Of a DNA stretch of 64,000 nt, positions 47,212-59,187 are shown one piece after another. Within the stretch, counting starts at the first letter, position 1, and each line of letters opens with the position of its first letter. This stretch comes from Pontederia crassipes. Lineage: Eukaryota; Streptophyta; Magnoliopsida; Commelinales; Pontederiaceae. The stretch covers positions 38,209,171-38,273,170 of the forward strand of contig CM060194.1 of the NCBI GenBank assembly GCA_030549335.1, given 5' to 3'. The translations under genes and the position numbers were made by a program. Below the pieces are notes generated by a model. That model worked only from the letters and a program-made list of their open reading frames with translations, did no database searches and was not told where the DNA came from.

Positions 47212-50200
47212 ATGACAAAGCCAGATCGTAGTTGGATTCGTCGTTGGATGGATAAACGTGGCATTATAATTAAAGAATATAATGATGGTGTTGATGAATT
47301 CATTAATATGGCATATCAAAATGAAGGTGTTGCTTCTTCATATGGAGAAATCTTATGCCCATGCCGGAAGTGCAAATGTTATCAGTGGAAAGTAAGATAT
47401 GATGTGTAGAAGGGTTTGTATTACAACGATTTCTTACTGGCATACACGAATTGGTTCTTTCATGGAGAAGAAAGATGGGCTAAAGAGACAACTAATGTAG
47501 ATACCAATGTGGTCGACTCGAGAAATTCGTATAGGGAAATGATACGAGATGCAATGTTAGGAAAAAATATTTGCAAAAATTGGTTGAAGAAGACCAGAAT
47601 CCTTCGGCTTCTAAATTTTATAATCTTCTCAAAGAAGCATATGAACCCTTATGGGATGGATGCGTGAAATAAACTACACTTTCTGCTTGGCACAACTAAT
47701 GAACTTGAAATCAGAAGTTAATATGAATGAAAGTTGTTTTGACCGGATGCTTGCCATTATTAAGAGTATGCTTTCAGCTTCAAAAAAATTATCGGGATAT
47801 TTTTACAAGTGCAAAAGATTGATGTGAAATTTAGGGTTGGAATATTAGAAGATTGATGCATATCGCAATCATTGCATGTTGTATTACAGGGAAAGAAACT
47901 CACTTATAAGTTCTATTTGTGGCGAGCCCAGATATAAGCCGAGAAAGAATTTTCAAAGTTCAAAAAAATGAGACAAATGCAATTTTAAGATACTTTTCCA
48001 TTGTTCCAAAATTATAATGACTATTTCTTTCTGAAAAAATTACATCATTTATGAGGTGGCAAAGAGAAGAGGCACGTGATGATCGAAATTCCATTACACA
48101 TCGTTCGAATGCTAAGGCATGGAAACGATTTGATACACTTCATTCGGCTTTTTTCTCTAAAATCACGCAATGTTAGATTAGGAATTTGCACCGATGGCTT
48201 CAACACATTTGTCTCATCAAGTACTGCTTATTCATGTTGGCCGATTTTTGTGACACCTTAAAATTTACCTCCAAGCATGTGTATGAGACGAGAGAATATA
48301 TTACTTACCTATGATCCTGGGTCCTCGATCTCCTACTAAAAATTTAGATGTTTACTTAAGACCTTTGATTGATGAACTCAAGATGTTGCCGGAGGATGGT
48401 GTGGTTACCTATGATAAATCTAAAAAGAAAAATTTCATTATGAGAGCTCCATTAATGTGGACCGTAAGTGATTTTCTAGCATACGGAATGTTGAGTGGTT
48501 GGAGCACAAAAGGTGAACTTGCTTGGATGTTTTTGCTGGTTAGATTGCCATAGGATGTTTTTGTCATTGGATAATTCGATGTGTCATGATCCAAACTCAT
48601 TTAAAAAGAATACAACCGAGAACACTTTGCCTCCAACTCATTTGACGGGACAAGTTGGTAGAGCAAGTAAACAAGCTTAATGAAGTCTCATTCGGATTGA
48701 AGGCCAGCTGCTACAAGCAAATTGGGTTTGGAAATGAACATAATTAGGACAAAAGAAGTATTTTTTAGGGAGTTGCCTTATTGGTCTTCAAACTTAGTAA
48801 GTCATAATGTGGACGTCATGCATGTGAAGAAGAATGTATTTGACAACATCTTCAACACTATTATGGATTAAAGGAAGAACAAAAGAAAGCATATAGGCGC
48901 ACGAAGACATGAAAGTTATGTGCAGAAGACTAGAGCTAGATATCATTCATCTTCAAAATGGTAAATGCAAAAATCAAAAGCTACTTATGTCTTGAGCAAT
49001 GATTAAAGAAAAGTGGTTTTCGAATGGGTCAAGCAATTGAAATTCCCCGACAAATATGTATCAAATATATTTCGTTGTTTAACTTGGACAATGTTAGGAT
49101 ACATGTGATGAAGAGTCATGATTGTCATATTTTATTGCAAAGGCCGCTTCCAATTGCCTTTAAAGAAATTTTGCCAAAGACCACCTAGGAAGTTTTAGCA
49201 GAGTTATCCATGTTTTTAAAGAGATTTGTGCATCCATCGTTCGGGAAGAAGACATCTCTCGGTTAGAGGCTTCTATTGTGATTATCGTGTGCAAGGCTGA
49301 GAAGACATTTTCACATTCTTTCTTTGATGTGATGGAGCACTTGATTGTACATCTTCCATATGAAACAAAAGTTATGGGTCCAGTTCAGTATCGATGGATG
49401 TATCCTTTCGAAAGGTACATGTTATATTTGAAAAGGAAGCGAAGAATAAGGCGAAAATTTAAGGCTCCATATGTGAAGCATATTTCATTGAGGAGGTGTC
49501 AAACTTCACTTCAAAGTACTTTGAGCCACACATACAATCATGACACACCCAAGTTTCAAGAAATGATGAAGATGGTTAAGAGAAGTTAATGTGAATACTT
49601 TATCCATCTTCAAGTATCCATGCCAGCTTCTTGGTATAGGACGCAAAGTTATTTTGAGTGACAAAGATCTTACCGCCGTTGAAAATTATGTTCTTACAAA
49701 TTGTAGCGAGGTGATGTCATATCTCGAGTAAGACAATTTATTTTAATATGTTATATAATTTAAAGTTAACTGTTGCTATGTGATTTCATTAGTTGACAAC
49801 TATGAATTTAAGAAATTCGAATAATTACAATGAGAAATCAATCCGTTAATTTCAAACTACGAGATGAACATTTTGTCGATTTGTTGAGATGTGAAGCAAG
49901 AATTATTTTCGATTGCTCGTAATTATTACTTAAGTTCGTAACTTTTAATAAAGTTTTTGTTATTTTTCTTATAGGTTATTAATGGCTCAGTCATAGATTT
50001 AAAAATACGAGATCTGGGTCGTGGCCCGAAGAAATAAGTTCTTAGTTATTGCGGTGTCATAGTCAATGGATATCGGTTCCATACAGAAGAATATAGCCGA
50101 CAATGTTCAACTATTAATAACGGCATATGTATTCTAAGAAGCATGTACGGGGACAACGACTTTGATTACTACGGTGTTATAGAAGACATCATACAATTGT

Positions 50201-50723
50201 CTTTTTTGGAAAAATCGAACAAAGTTGTGGTGCAAAAATGTCATTGGTTCGATCCAGAGAAAGGAGTTTGGATCGATCAAAAGTTTAAATTGATGGATAT
50301 TAACTCTCGATCGAGACTTCAGTCATACGATCCATTCGTATTGGCGAAACAAGCGCAACAAGTTCACTACACTAAGTATCCATCGAAAAGAACCAAGGAT
50401 GAATGGTGGGCGTCATGCAAGGTGTGAGAAGTAGACTATTCTTAGCAAAAACAATGGTAGATGATAATGAAATATCGTCCGTATACAACGATGTGCCCAT
50501 GGATGATTACTATCAAGAAAATAGAGTGAATGAAATGATTGATGTAGTCGATGGAGTTGAGAATATTCAATTGGTTGATGACGCTGAGCCAATGGAAGTG
50601 TTCAATTCAAATGACCTCTTGGAAGTGAATTTTAACAATTTCAGTGACGATGACTTGAACCGAGATTATAGCATCGATGATGAAAATGATGAAAATGAAT
50701 CAGAACACAAAACAAGCGAATGA
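47212..50723 (+). pseudogene. TNP2-type CACTA transposase (tnpD-like), decayed
   Basis: After the acceptor-like CCATTACAG an ATG at 47212 starts the transposase-associated domain (DRSWIRRWMDKRG, EFINMAYQNEG, CPCRKCKC). The Transposase_21 core follows at about 47690-48700 in several frames (SCFDRMLAIIKSMLS, MLYYRERN, GEPRYKPRKNF, IGICTDGFNTF-like, GPRSPTKNLDVYLRPLIDEL, GMLSGWSTKGELAW). DUF4218 lies at about 48990-49590 (HSFFDVMEHLIVHLPYET, GPVQYRWMYPFERYM) and DUF4216 at 50143-50427 (DFDYYGVIEDIIQL, CHWFDPEKGVW, PSKRTKDEWWASCK). A shift near 50425 leads into an acidic C-terminal tail ending at 50723. Stops and frameshifts are frequent between 47410 and 49100, so no full product can form. It would have cut and joined element ends together with TnpA. 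Confidence 0.88.
50143..50427 (+). CDS. Intact DUF4216 segment of the transposase
   Basis: An open stretch of 94 residues including DFDYYGVIEDIIQL, VVVQKCHWFDPEKGVWID and YTKYPSKRTKDEWWASCKV. It fits the DUF4216 C-terminal domain of CACTA transposases over its whole length. It is the best preserved piece of the gene. Separate expression is not suggested by anything seen. Confidence 0.7.
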   Translation: MYGDNDFDYYGVIEDIIQLSFLEKSNKVVVQKCHWFDPEKGVWIDQKFKLMDINSRSRLQSYDPFVLAKQAQQVHYTKYPSKRTKDEWWASCKV

Positions 50724-50815
50724 ATCTCGTAGTTCTTCTAATAACACAAGCTTCTTACTTTTTTTTAGTTATATATGGTTATCGATAATAATACAAGATT
50801 GTTACTTTTTTCAGT

Positions 50816-53064
50816 CATGGTTACTAGAGGTCGAGCATCTAGGTCATCTCGCTCTTTTAGGTGTTCACTCCAGATGAGTGAGCCATCACGACCATCAGAT
50901 ATTATATTTATTATCAATTTCTCATTTCTAGTTGATATAATAGTTAAATTCATTTTTTAATAATGTCAGTTGCTTCATCGCTGACGGGGCACGTAGCCGG
51001 ATCGTCACATAGTAGGCGATCCATTGGTGGGTCAGCTCCACGTATCACTTCAAGTACGTGTCACATAGTAGGCGATCGAGTTTTCTAAATATTTTGCTCT
51101 TGTGATAGTTGCTCCACCATCGACGGGGTACATAGTCGGGACGTTTCGATCGCACGACGACGATGGACATGTCACACTAGGTTATTTTCTATATATTCCA
51201 TAATTTTAAATAGGAGGCAAATTTTATATATTTTCTTATGATGACAGTTACTACGCCACCGTCACCGCCGAGATTACCGGATGCTTCACCACATTCTAGC
51301 ATTGTCGAACGACATCTTACCCCAGGTGATATATTTATTATTATTGACAATATATTTCTCAATTAATTACATTAATCATTTTTTAATAATGTTAGTTGCT
51401 ACACCGCCGATAGCACAAGCACCCTGCTTGTCACATTCTGACGAGCGGACTACCATGGATCAGACAATGATAAACATCACTCGAGGTGAGAACATTACTG
51501 TACAAATATCAATTATCACTAGTTTAATTTGGTATGACACTAATGATTTATTTTGTATTAAGGCTCGTAGTTGATGTCAGACATTCTCATCCTACCCCTA
51601 TTTTACTGGATGATGATTTCTCTTCGACAAATGAAAAGGGATTATACGATAATGGAAAAAAAGTGGTCACCATGAATAATATTGCTCGACCATAAGTTAA
51701 ATAAGTTGTAAAAAATTTGTTATAGTTTTGATTATCATTAAAAATTAATTCTTCTTTGTAATTGGCAGGACCACTTTCATACCCGTTAGTACCGTGTGGG
51801 ATGTTAGTGCTCTCGTTATTTCCCACTTGCCGGAAAGGGCAGGATCCTGGAAAGATATTCTAATTCAAGTGTGGGATGACATCTTCTATTTGTGTTACAT
51901 AATTTGTTTTATATTATTTTAAAATTACTAAGTTTGTATTGTGTAGGAGGCAATCAGTTTCATCCAGATCTTAATTTAGGGACGATCTAAAGAGCTTTTG
52001 AGGAGGTCACTGTGAAATGCGTCCAAAATCGATTATACAAGTTTTGCAAGGTCATCACGTCCGCCGACCTCACTTTGGAGCAGGGCATTCAAAGATGTCC
52101 AAGGCATATTAGGCGCTCGGTTTGAGAGTCCTTATGTAGGAAGTGGTAAGTATGTTTACTTTTAAGTTATTTTTATTAAATTTATAATTTTTAAAGTTTA
52201 AGTATTTGATATTCATAAAGGACTAATGAATGATGGCAAAGGAAGTCGAAAAAGGTAAGATTTATCTGACTTTCGAAGCCCGAGATCCACATCCACACAG
52301 GGGAGTCGATGTGATTTAATGAGCATCGACGGCGCATGATAATTTACATACAAATTCAATTAATCAAACTTTTAACTTATACTTATTTTATAAAATTTGA
52401 AACTTTATTGTAGGAGGAGAAAGAAGACGGTCATGTGGACTTTTGCATGGTCTATGAGGCCACACATAAGAGCCGCAAGACCAACTATTTGATCACGCCC
52501 TCTACTCGTAGGCTTCTGGTAAGTCTCATCACATGTTTATTTGATTGTTGACATTAGTGAACTATTTTTTAAATGCGCAATGTTTAAATTTTTTAGAATG
52601 ACTATAAGGCGAAAATGACTGAAAAGTACGAAGATGATCCGAGTACTCAATCATCAGGTAACGTTTCTTGGAAGGGATTCATGTTTTTAATATATGTGTT
52701 TTTTGATATATAATTTATATATTATATGATTGTATAATTTTTTTTTTATTTCGTAGAGGACCCTACTGTTTGGGAGGAGATGGCCGACACGACATGAGTA
52801 GGATACTTGCGTGGCCTTGGCATAGCCGTTCAAGTACCTAAGAGAAGCGGAGGATATGCAAGCGGCCCATCAACTCTGAGCTCATCCGCTGCATCTAATA
52901 TGACAAAGCTATTGCAACAATTATTTGAGCAGCTATCGGAGCAGATATCGCAGTAGGTGACGCAAAAGCTATCGCAGTAGGTGTCGCAACAGATATCACA
53001 GAAGTTGGCTCCGCTATTGCAAGCGATTCAAGAATTCATCCTGACGCAGAATCAATCCCTGTGA
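50816..53064 (+). pseudogene. TnpA-like (Ptta/En/Spm) DNA-binding gene, several exons
   Basis: The 3' exons are clear: 52414-52518 (EDGHVDFCMVYEATHKSRKT), 52597-52657 (NDYKAKMTEKYEDDPSTQSS) and 52757-53064 (EDPTVWEEMADTT, stop, VGYLRGLGIAVQVPKRSGG, ending in a Gln/Leu-rich helix). Their GT-AG junctions keep the frame exactly. The ED..VW and GYxRGLG blocks match the plant TnpA/Ptta transposase family, whose product binds subterminal repeats. Earlier exons between 50816 and 52260 are likely but not placed with confidence. An in-frame TGA near 52794 and two TAG codons replacing CAG-type codons near 52955-52980 suggest decay. Confidence 0.7.
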
Positions 53065-53827
53065 GGCCATGAACCGAGTATGTCAGGATAGAATTTATGG
53101 TGTGAAAGAAACAATGGATAGAAACTATACTTTTATTACTTATAGACTTATTATTAGATATACGCATAGTTTGTTAGTTCAGTTTATTACTTTTCATATT
53201 CTTATCTTAAATATTGTACCTATGATGCTTTCATATTATGCTTTTGATGAATATCAATGCATTTATATACATTATATAATTGTATGGTGTGGGAAGGGAA
53301 AAATGTGGCTGAAATGGGTAAAAAAAAAATTTGCAGTTAGCTCCTCCATAGCGTCACTCCAGCATCGCCAAAATAGTCGACTCTATATAAAATATATCGT
53401 CCTTAGCATCACTTTAACGTCTTCTTCATGTCGACATATCACGTCACCTTAGCGTCTCATTGGCGATGCAACAAACATGATGTTGGCCTCACAGAAGCAT
53501 CGAAATAGCATCAACTAAACGCATAATGTTAGTGTCAGAGTATCGTCTCCTAGGTCGCGCCATGTTAGCGTCTCCATAGCGATGTCTGTCTACTACTCCG
53601 AACTAGACATCACGCGTCTTCGTAACGTCGAGATAGCATCAACCGTTGGTGCTAGTAGCGTCTCCTCTTTTGTTACTCTATTGCGACGCCATTAGCCACC
53701 GACTACTGGCGTCGCATTTTATAGGCGCTATTTTAATGCCAAATTGATGCTATATGTTTCAGAGACTCAATAGCGCCGCAATAGCGTCTCGTTCATTGGG
53801 TTGCTATTATTCAATTTTCTTGTAGTG
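53065..53827 (+). repeat. CACTA 3' subterminal repeats and terminus
   Basis: Dense GCGTC/GACGC motifs from about 53345 to 53800 end with TTTTCTTGTAGTG at 53827. The first 250 bp are AT-rich 3' gene flank. Confidence 0.85.
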
Positions 53828-54510
53828 TACTACCCTCAGTTTAGATTTTGATCTTATTTAGATTAGTTAGTTCTTTTTTTTTCTTGTTGCCTACTTCATT
53901 TCTTTAGTTTTTAGTTTTTATTTTTATTTATTTTCTTATTTTTAACTGATCCGTATAGGTCACAATCTGAAATTGAATGCCCTAGAAATTTCACAATTTT
54001 TTTACAGGCCGTTATTTACTTTACACGGATGTTATCCAACTCTCACGAAGCATAATCTCTATTTCATAGGTCTCACAGAACTATTTCAGCTTCACGGGTC
54101 GTAGTTGGAGAGTAACGGATATTACAGTGCTTTATAACCTATGTGTTTCATTATAATCGCGACCCATAATGATTAGGATTAATCTTATATAGAGTTCAAG
54201 GGGTATTTCACGAGTCGTAAATGTTAGGTCACGAACGTCATAGTGGCTTCCAAATTTTTACATCACAAGTCATTATAGTAATATCACAAACCATTATGCC
54301 ACCATAAGTTGAAATCCCCTTTATCACGGGTCATTACCCATTGGTAACGAGTCATAAGTTATCCGATCACCCGCGAAGATGACAAGCTTCACATCTCACG
54401 GCTCTTTATCTTTTCACAGGGCATGAAATGTCTCACGAGTCATTACCTCTTAATCACGACCCATTACTCAGCATTACGCCTCTAATACCAAACCATCAGG
54501 CATCACATCC
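53828..54510. other. LTR-like DNA with repeated CACGGGTC motif
   Basis: This segment follows the CACTA target site and may continue the interrupted retroelement from 38806. From about 53995 it carries around a dozen variants of CACGGGTCRTWA / CATTACC in mixed orientation. No reading frame of note. Confidence 0.45.
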
Positions 54511-55400
54511 ATAACTCTCATGTAATGATCCTTAATTTCTATTATTCTCTCATGTTTATGTATTGCTGTGCCGGCAATGATTTCTCCTTCTCCGGCAAGC
54601 TTCTCAGTTTCTTTTCGACAACTATCCTTGCGAAGCCTCCGACAAACCTCCATTTGTCGTCCCTCACTCCGGCAAAGCTTCTACCATGGAGTACCGGCAT
54701 TATCTTCATTGATGGCCATCTTCACAGGAACCTACAGTTGTGATGACCTCCAACTCTCCCACCACCGGCCAATCTCGATAGGATCACTATCGGACACCGC
54801 CCAGTCCATTAGAGCCACGACAACATTCTTCTTCCGATGTTATTTGCCTTCTTCTCCGGCGCCTTCTTTTGAAAGTCATCTTTGCAAATTTTCTTCCGTG
54901 GGCTTTAAATTTGAGTTGACCTGGAATTCAGATAACTTGACATCTTATACATTTGATATTAAGATCAAACTAAGGCCCATAAAATTCATAATCATAAATT
55001 GTTCTCATTTTCCTTTTGCAGTGGAGTTTTCAAAGATACTTGTGATATAAAAATGGAAATAAGTGAATTTGGAACACATTGAAACTAAATTTTCTATATG
55101 TACGCTATGTTGGTTCGAAGACTATATTCTAAATATTTGACGATAGAAAATAAGAAAGATGATATACTAACATTGATTAAAGTTTTAAGCCAAACATGTT
55201 AATTAATTTTCGAAAAAAAATATCACTTTCATATTTTGCAAAAGCAATAGACTCTCTCGGTAAAGTCAGCGGGCGACCTCTATGATAATCTCAAAGAAGT
55301 TATCGACAAAGAGGACGGCCAATCTGAATATCGGGCGCCTGCTAGGATAATGACAATCTTACCATTATCAAAATGGATGACCATTTGAAGCGGTGGATAA
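54511..55400. other. Moderately GC-rich stretch of unknown origin
   Basis: A plus-strand frame of 160 codons (54568-55050) starts MPAMISPSPASFSVSF and is rich in Ser, Pro and Leu. It matches no family known to me. CTCCGGCAAGCTTCT / CTCCGGCAAAGCTTCT occurs twice (54590 and 54667). It may be LTR or transposon-derived. Confidence 0.35.
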
Positions 55401-55407
55401 GTGTCGC

Positions 55408-55590
55408 AACGTTCACAAAAATGCGAGAGTTGAAAGCTTCTAGAATAGAAGGTCATTAAAAGATAAAACAGATGATCGAGAAGCTATCAGAACGTCCACA
55501 AAAATGCGAGAGCTGAAATCTTCTAGAACCAACGATTGAGAAACTGGCAGAACATTCCTAAAAATGTGAGAGTTGAAACATTTTAGACCG
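55408..55590. repeat. Three-copy imperfect tandem repeat
   Basis: AACGTTCACAAAAATGCGAG (55408), AACGTCCACAAAAATGCGAG (55491) and AACATTCCTAAAAATGTGAG (55551) each lead into AGAGYTGAAA. Spacings are 83 and 60 bp. Confidence 0.75.
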
Positions 55591-55683
55591 ATTCATGGAA
55601 CAGACCCTCATTCTAGGCATGGACACTGAAAACCAAATGGAACGAATGACTGAAAGCTGAAGGACGATGACTTGCTGTGACAT

Positions 55684-56620
55684 TGATGCATGTAAAATCT
55701 AACATATATTTAGTATTTTATTTAATCTTCTTTCGATTCTTTTTTAATAGCATGCATCATTTTTATGAGATTATTTGTTTTAATTTATAAAAAATAAAAA
55801 CTCTACTCAAATATTATATTTTATTGTCAGGAAGCAAGAAAAATAAATTGTGAAACCACTAGAAAAAATTTCTCTCAAATTATAGTTTAAATAGAACCAT
55901 AAAGTGCTTCAAAGGGTTGGAAAATGGCGAGGCCGTGAAAGATCTATTACAGACCATAGTAGGGGCCATGAAATGTTCGTAACTTGTCCTTAAAATGCAT
56001 ATTTTCAATTCGAAAAATTGTCCAAGGCACAACGTGACCACAATTTCATGACCCATGAAAACTACAATTTTTATAATGGACCGTCGAAAGTTGTTGTATA
56101 GGCTGTGAAAACCCTATAACAACCCGTGAGGAAGTGAGGATTTGAGATCTGGACAAATTTTTAGAAGAATTTCAAGAACACAAGAAAATTCTACTCATAT
56201 TATATGATCCAAAGATGATTTAAAAATATTGCCAAAATCTCAAGTTTGATTCTACTCCAAAATTTTCTCATTTTGAATAGAAATGATTTTCGTTTCTTCT
56301 TCGTTCACATGAAAACTCAAAAGCCTATAAATAGAGGCCTTATATAGCCGAAAGAGAGGATGTTAGTGCCTGCAACTGAAACTTTTAAGTTAGGAACAAA
56401 GGATAATTTTCGAAGAACAATGAAGAAGAATTCTGCACAGTAATCTCGAACGAGGATTGCGTAGCAATTCGACACATCATTTCTGAAGAATACTTTTTGT
56501 TCGACCTTATGTTGGGATGATATTTTATGCTTTAGTGATCAATCTATTTCATCGTTATAATCTAAATAATTTAGTTTAATATTAAGTTTCAGTTTGATTT
56601 ATGAAAATCATTCATAATTG
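55684..56620 (+). repeat. Truncated LTR of the 5493-type gypsy family
   Basis: The segment starts TGATGCATGTAAAATC like the left LTR at 5493 (TGATGCATGCAAAATA). It shares the GGAAGCAAGAAAAA block, the GGCCGTGAAA-like cluster (55930-56125) and a TATA box, GCCTATAAATAGAGG (56322). Similarity fades near 56600 and the LTR is not followed by its usual U5 end. Confidence 0.65.
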
Positions 56621-56759
56621 ATTGATCCTTTTATTTTTGTTTTCTCCATTTTGTTATGTCCAATTGATTACATCCTTATCCTTTATTATTTTTCTCTCTC
56701 ATCATTTGTTAGTTTATATTCTTTTTATCTTGTTTTTTTTTCTTTTATTTCAACTAACA

Positions 56760-57085
56760 AGATCAAGATAGAACCATCTTCATTTAACATTTACTTTCAT
56801 GTTGATGAATTTTTACAATGGATTTCTAAAGTTGATCACTTCTTTGATTATTGTGATATTCTATAATCTCAACAAGTCAAATTAGTGGCCAACAAATTTT
56901 TAAATAGAGCTTTATCATGGTGAAAATACAATAAGCGCATTCGAGCTTATCATGAAAGACAATCTATCCGAACATGACAAAAGTTGAAGAAATTATTCAT
57001 CCAACACTTTTTACCTTTATCATATCATTGCCTCATTTTTAGCAGTCAAACAAATCAAAACAAGATAAGCAAAATTTAAGGCAAG
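56760..57085 (+). pseudogene. Ty3/gypsy gag fragment
   Basis: The frame gives HVDEFLQWISKVDHFFDYCD, then KLVANKFLNRALSW, RIRAYHERQSIRT, KLKKLFIQHFLPLSY. This is the order of the Retrotrans_gag domain of plant gypsy elements. A TAA interrupts it after CDIL, and two TGA stops stand where the family has Trp. No zinc knuckle or protease follows. Confidence 0.75.
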
Positions 57086-57960
57086 AAGTTCAAATTTATT
57101 TGGCAAATTGAGAAACTCCAGTAATGATTGGGGGATATAATTAATAAAATGCTCGAGATTCCATTAGAATTTGTGCAATCTTGTGAAGACCAATTATCTT
57201 TGGAAGTTATATTTCTTCCAACCAAAAATTACAAGAAACTCTCAAGAATTACAAGAAAAACTCAAGATATCAAAATCTATCCAAATGTTGAAGAGTTAGT
57301 TATTTTGAATTTTCTTTTAAAGCCAAAATAAGATAAATTTATTTGAGTGTTCGATGGAAAATTAGAATTAAATTCTTCAACTAACAAAAGAGATTTACTT
57401 AAAATACTTCAAGTTGATGTGAGATGTATGAAAATTTTCGTCAACATCAAATATTTTCATTTTTTTAGGATTGCATTTTCAAAGTCATTATTTGAGGACA
57501 ATATCTGATTATTTGGTATTAATTGATATAAATGATTCATTTAATAAGTTGAGAAAGAACACAAGACTACGACAAGATGTGAATTATAATATTCAATTTT
57601 CAAGCGTTAGAAGTTGAACTCTTTTGAAGAGAGCGAGACTAATATAGGGGAGATAAGATATATTCTATTAGTTATTATTATTATTATTATTTTTATCCTT
57701 TTAGATTATTTAGATTATGTAAGTTAGCATTTTATTTGATTATAATTTTATCTTTTTAGATTTTAAATGAGTTTAGATTAGATTGTAAAATACTTATAAA
57801 TAGGTATAAACTCTTTTTTTATTGGTATTTCAATTATTATTCAATTCTCGTATCGGTAGATTATGAGTTTATCAAGTTATTGTTGAACCATCAACCTCTT
57901 TTGGAATTCATTCAAAAATTATAATCTCCTCCACCTTACGATCCCCCGTTGCATCATCAG
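57086..57960 (+). other. Gypsy element remnant with purine tract and promoter-like end
   Basis: A short frame (57128-57331) has no clear domain. Further downstream AGGGGAGATAAG (57636-57650) looks like a polypurine tract. About 150 bp later ACTTATAAATAGG (57791) and TCAATTATTATTCAATTCTCGT resemble an LTR's TATA and R region. The paired LTR was not found. Confidence 0.4.
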
Positions 57961-59178
57961 TCCTCCAATACAGTAGCTCCAACAAATTATAAAAAATGAT
58001 TTATTCTCATATGTGATTAAACAGATTTCAAAGATCCCTATTTAACTATCCTAATCAAAGTAACATATTAAACTAAATAGGAAAAGAAAATTAATGAAAG
58101 AAAATCCTAATAGTAATCTAATATTTATCCTCATAATATTACACTTAGGGTCCTATAAAAAAACAGGAGAGGTTCTTTGCGATTGATTGAGAGATTGAGA
58201 GGAGGTGCTTTGCTACAGATGTGAAGAAAGGATCGCAGGTTGATAAACAAAGAGAAAAGCGGTCAAGCACGAGGAAGGGTTTAGACTTTGCACTTGGTTT
58301 TTCTCACTTTCAACCAATATAACTGCAAGGAGATTATACTGACGATTGAACTAACATTCATGAATTATAATGGTTATGATTAAAAGATTTCAGATCAAAA
58401 AATTTGATCTCGCTCTAATAGATGTATAACCTATGTTTACAATAAATATTATGTGATCTTCTATAAAAATGAATTAACTAACATAGCTAAAACTTATGAT
58501 TATGAGTCATAATTTAATTCATGAAACAACACTATTTATGTCAAATAGAATGAATATAATGTTTTACATAATACGTTATATGACTTCAGATATATATAGT
58601 TTTAGAATTTTAAATGTTAGTTTTATTGTGGTTAATAATATTTATATTTTAGTAATAAAAAATCTAATCTGAAATCATACAAAGTTGTGAAGAAATTACG
58701 ATCGATGTCAAAATGAAGTATAAAATGTTCAATAAAAATATAGATTAATTAATTACTATTTGTTGAATTGTAATTAATTAATTAATACTTGTTGAATTGT
58801 ATTTATATATATTTATAAATATAAAAAAGTGGTAGAGAGAAGAGAAATTGAGAAGTATCTCTCTCCAATAATGCTAGATCATTAATATTTAACAAAATCC
58901 ATAATGATACTATCATACTACTGTAGTATAAATATAATGAAATGTTACAACTTAAAAGGGTATTGAATTTTATCTGTTGATATAGTATTCTAGGGTTTGG
59001 CATGAAATATATTACAAAATTTATTTTCTTATTTTTGATATAAAATCTATTATTATTGTATTATGTTTTTTCTATTATTTTCTCAAGTTATTTTATAGAA
59101 AAAAATATAACTATGTTTTATTATTATATATTTTTAGTATGTTTTAACATGCTTCACATCATATGATGCAAATTATTT
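57961..59178. other. AT-rich intergenic DNA
   Basis: No gene visible. It contains a 29-bp direct repeat, TTAATTAATTA...TTGTTGAATTGTA, at about 58745-58805. Confidence 0.45.
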
Positions 59179-59187
59179 ATTTACTTA

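Larger units (their letters stand above)
43441..47249 (+). repeat. Tandem duplication, copy B
   Basis: Copy B (3,809 bp) repeats copy A and continues into the rest of the transposase gene. It is longer by about 600 bp, mainly one more 540-bp unit, plus a 30-bp tandem doubling of AATTACTTAAAATTAATCTA at about 46695-46740. Confidence 0.88.
38810..53827 (+). mobile_element. Complete 15-kb CACTA (En/Spm-type) element
   Basis: The termini are CACTACAAGAAAA at 38810 and its reverse complement TTTTCTTGTAGTG ending at 53827. The 3-bp target duplication TAC is at 38807-38809 and 53828-53830. The termini are followed inward by GACGCTA/TAGCGTC subterminal arrays. Coding parts in plus orientation are TNP2-type transposase (47212-50723) and TnpA-like exons (about 50816-53064). 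The element is unusually large because a region of about 3.2-3.8 kb is tandemly duplicated within it. The TNP2 gene is broken, so the element could move only with outside help. Confidence 0.93.

Noticed and set aside
55408..55590. CRISPR-like array
   Set aside because: Only three diverged copies with unequal spacing in a eukaryotic genome, so not CRISPR.
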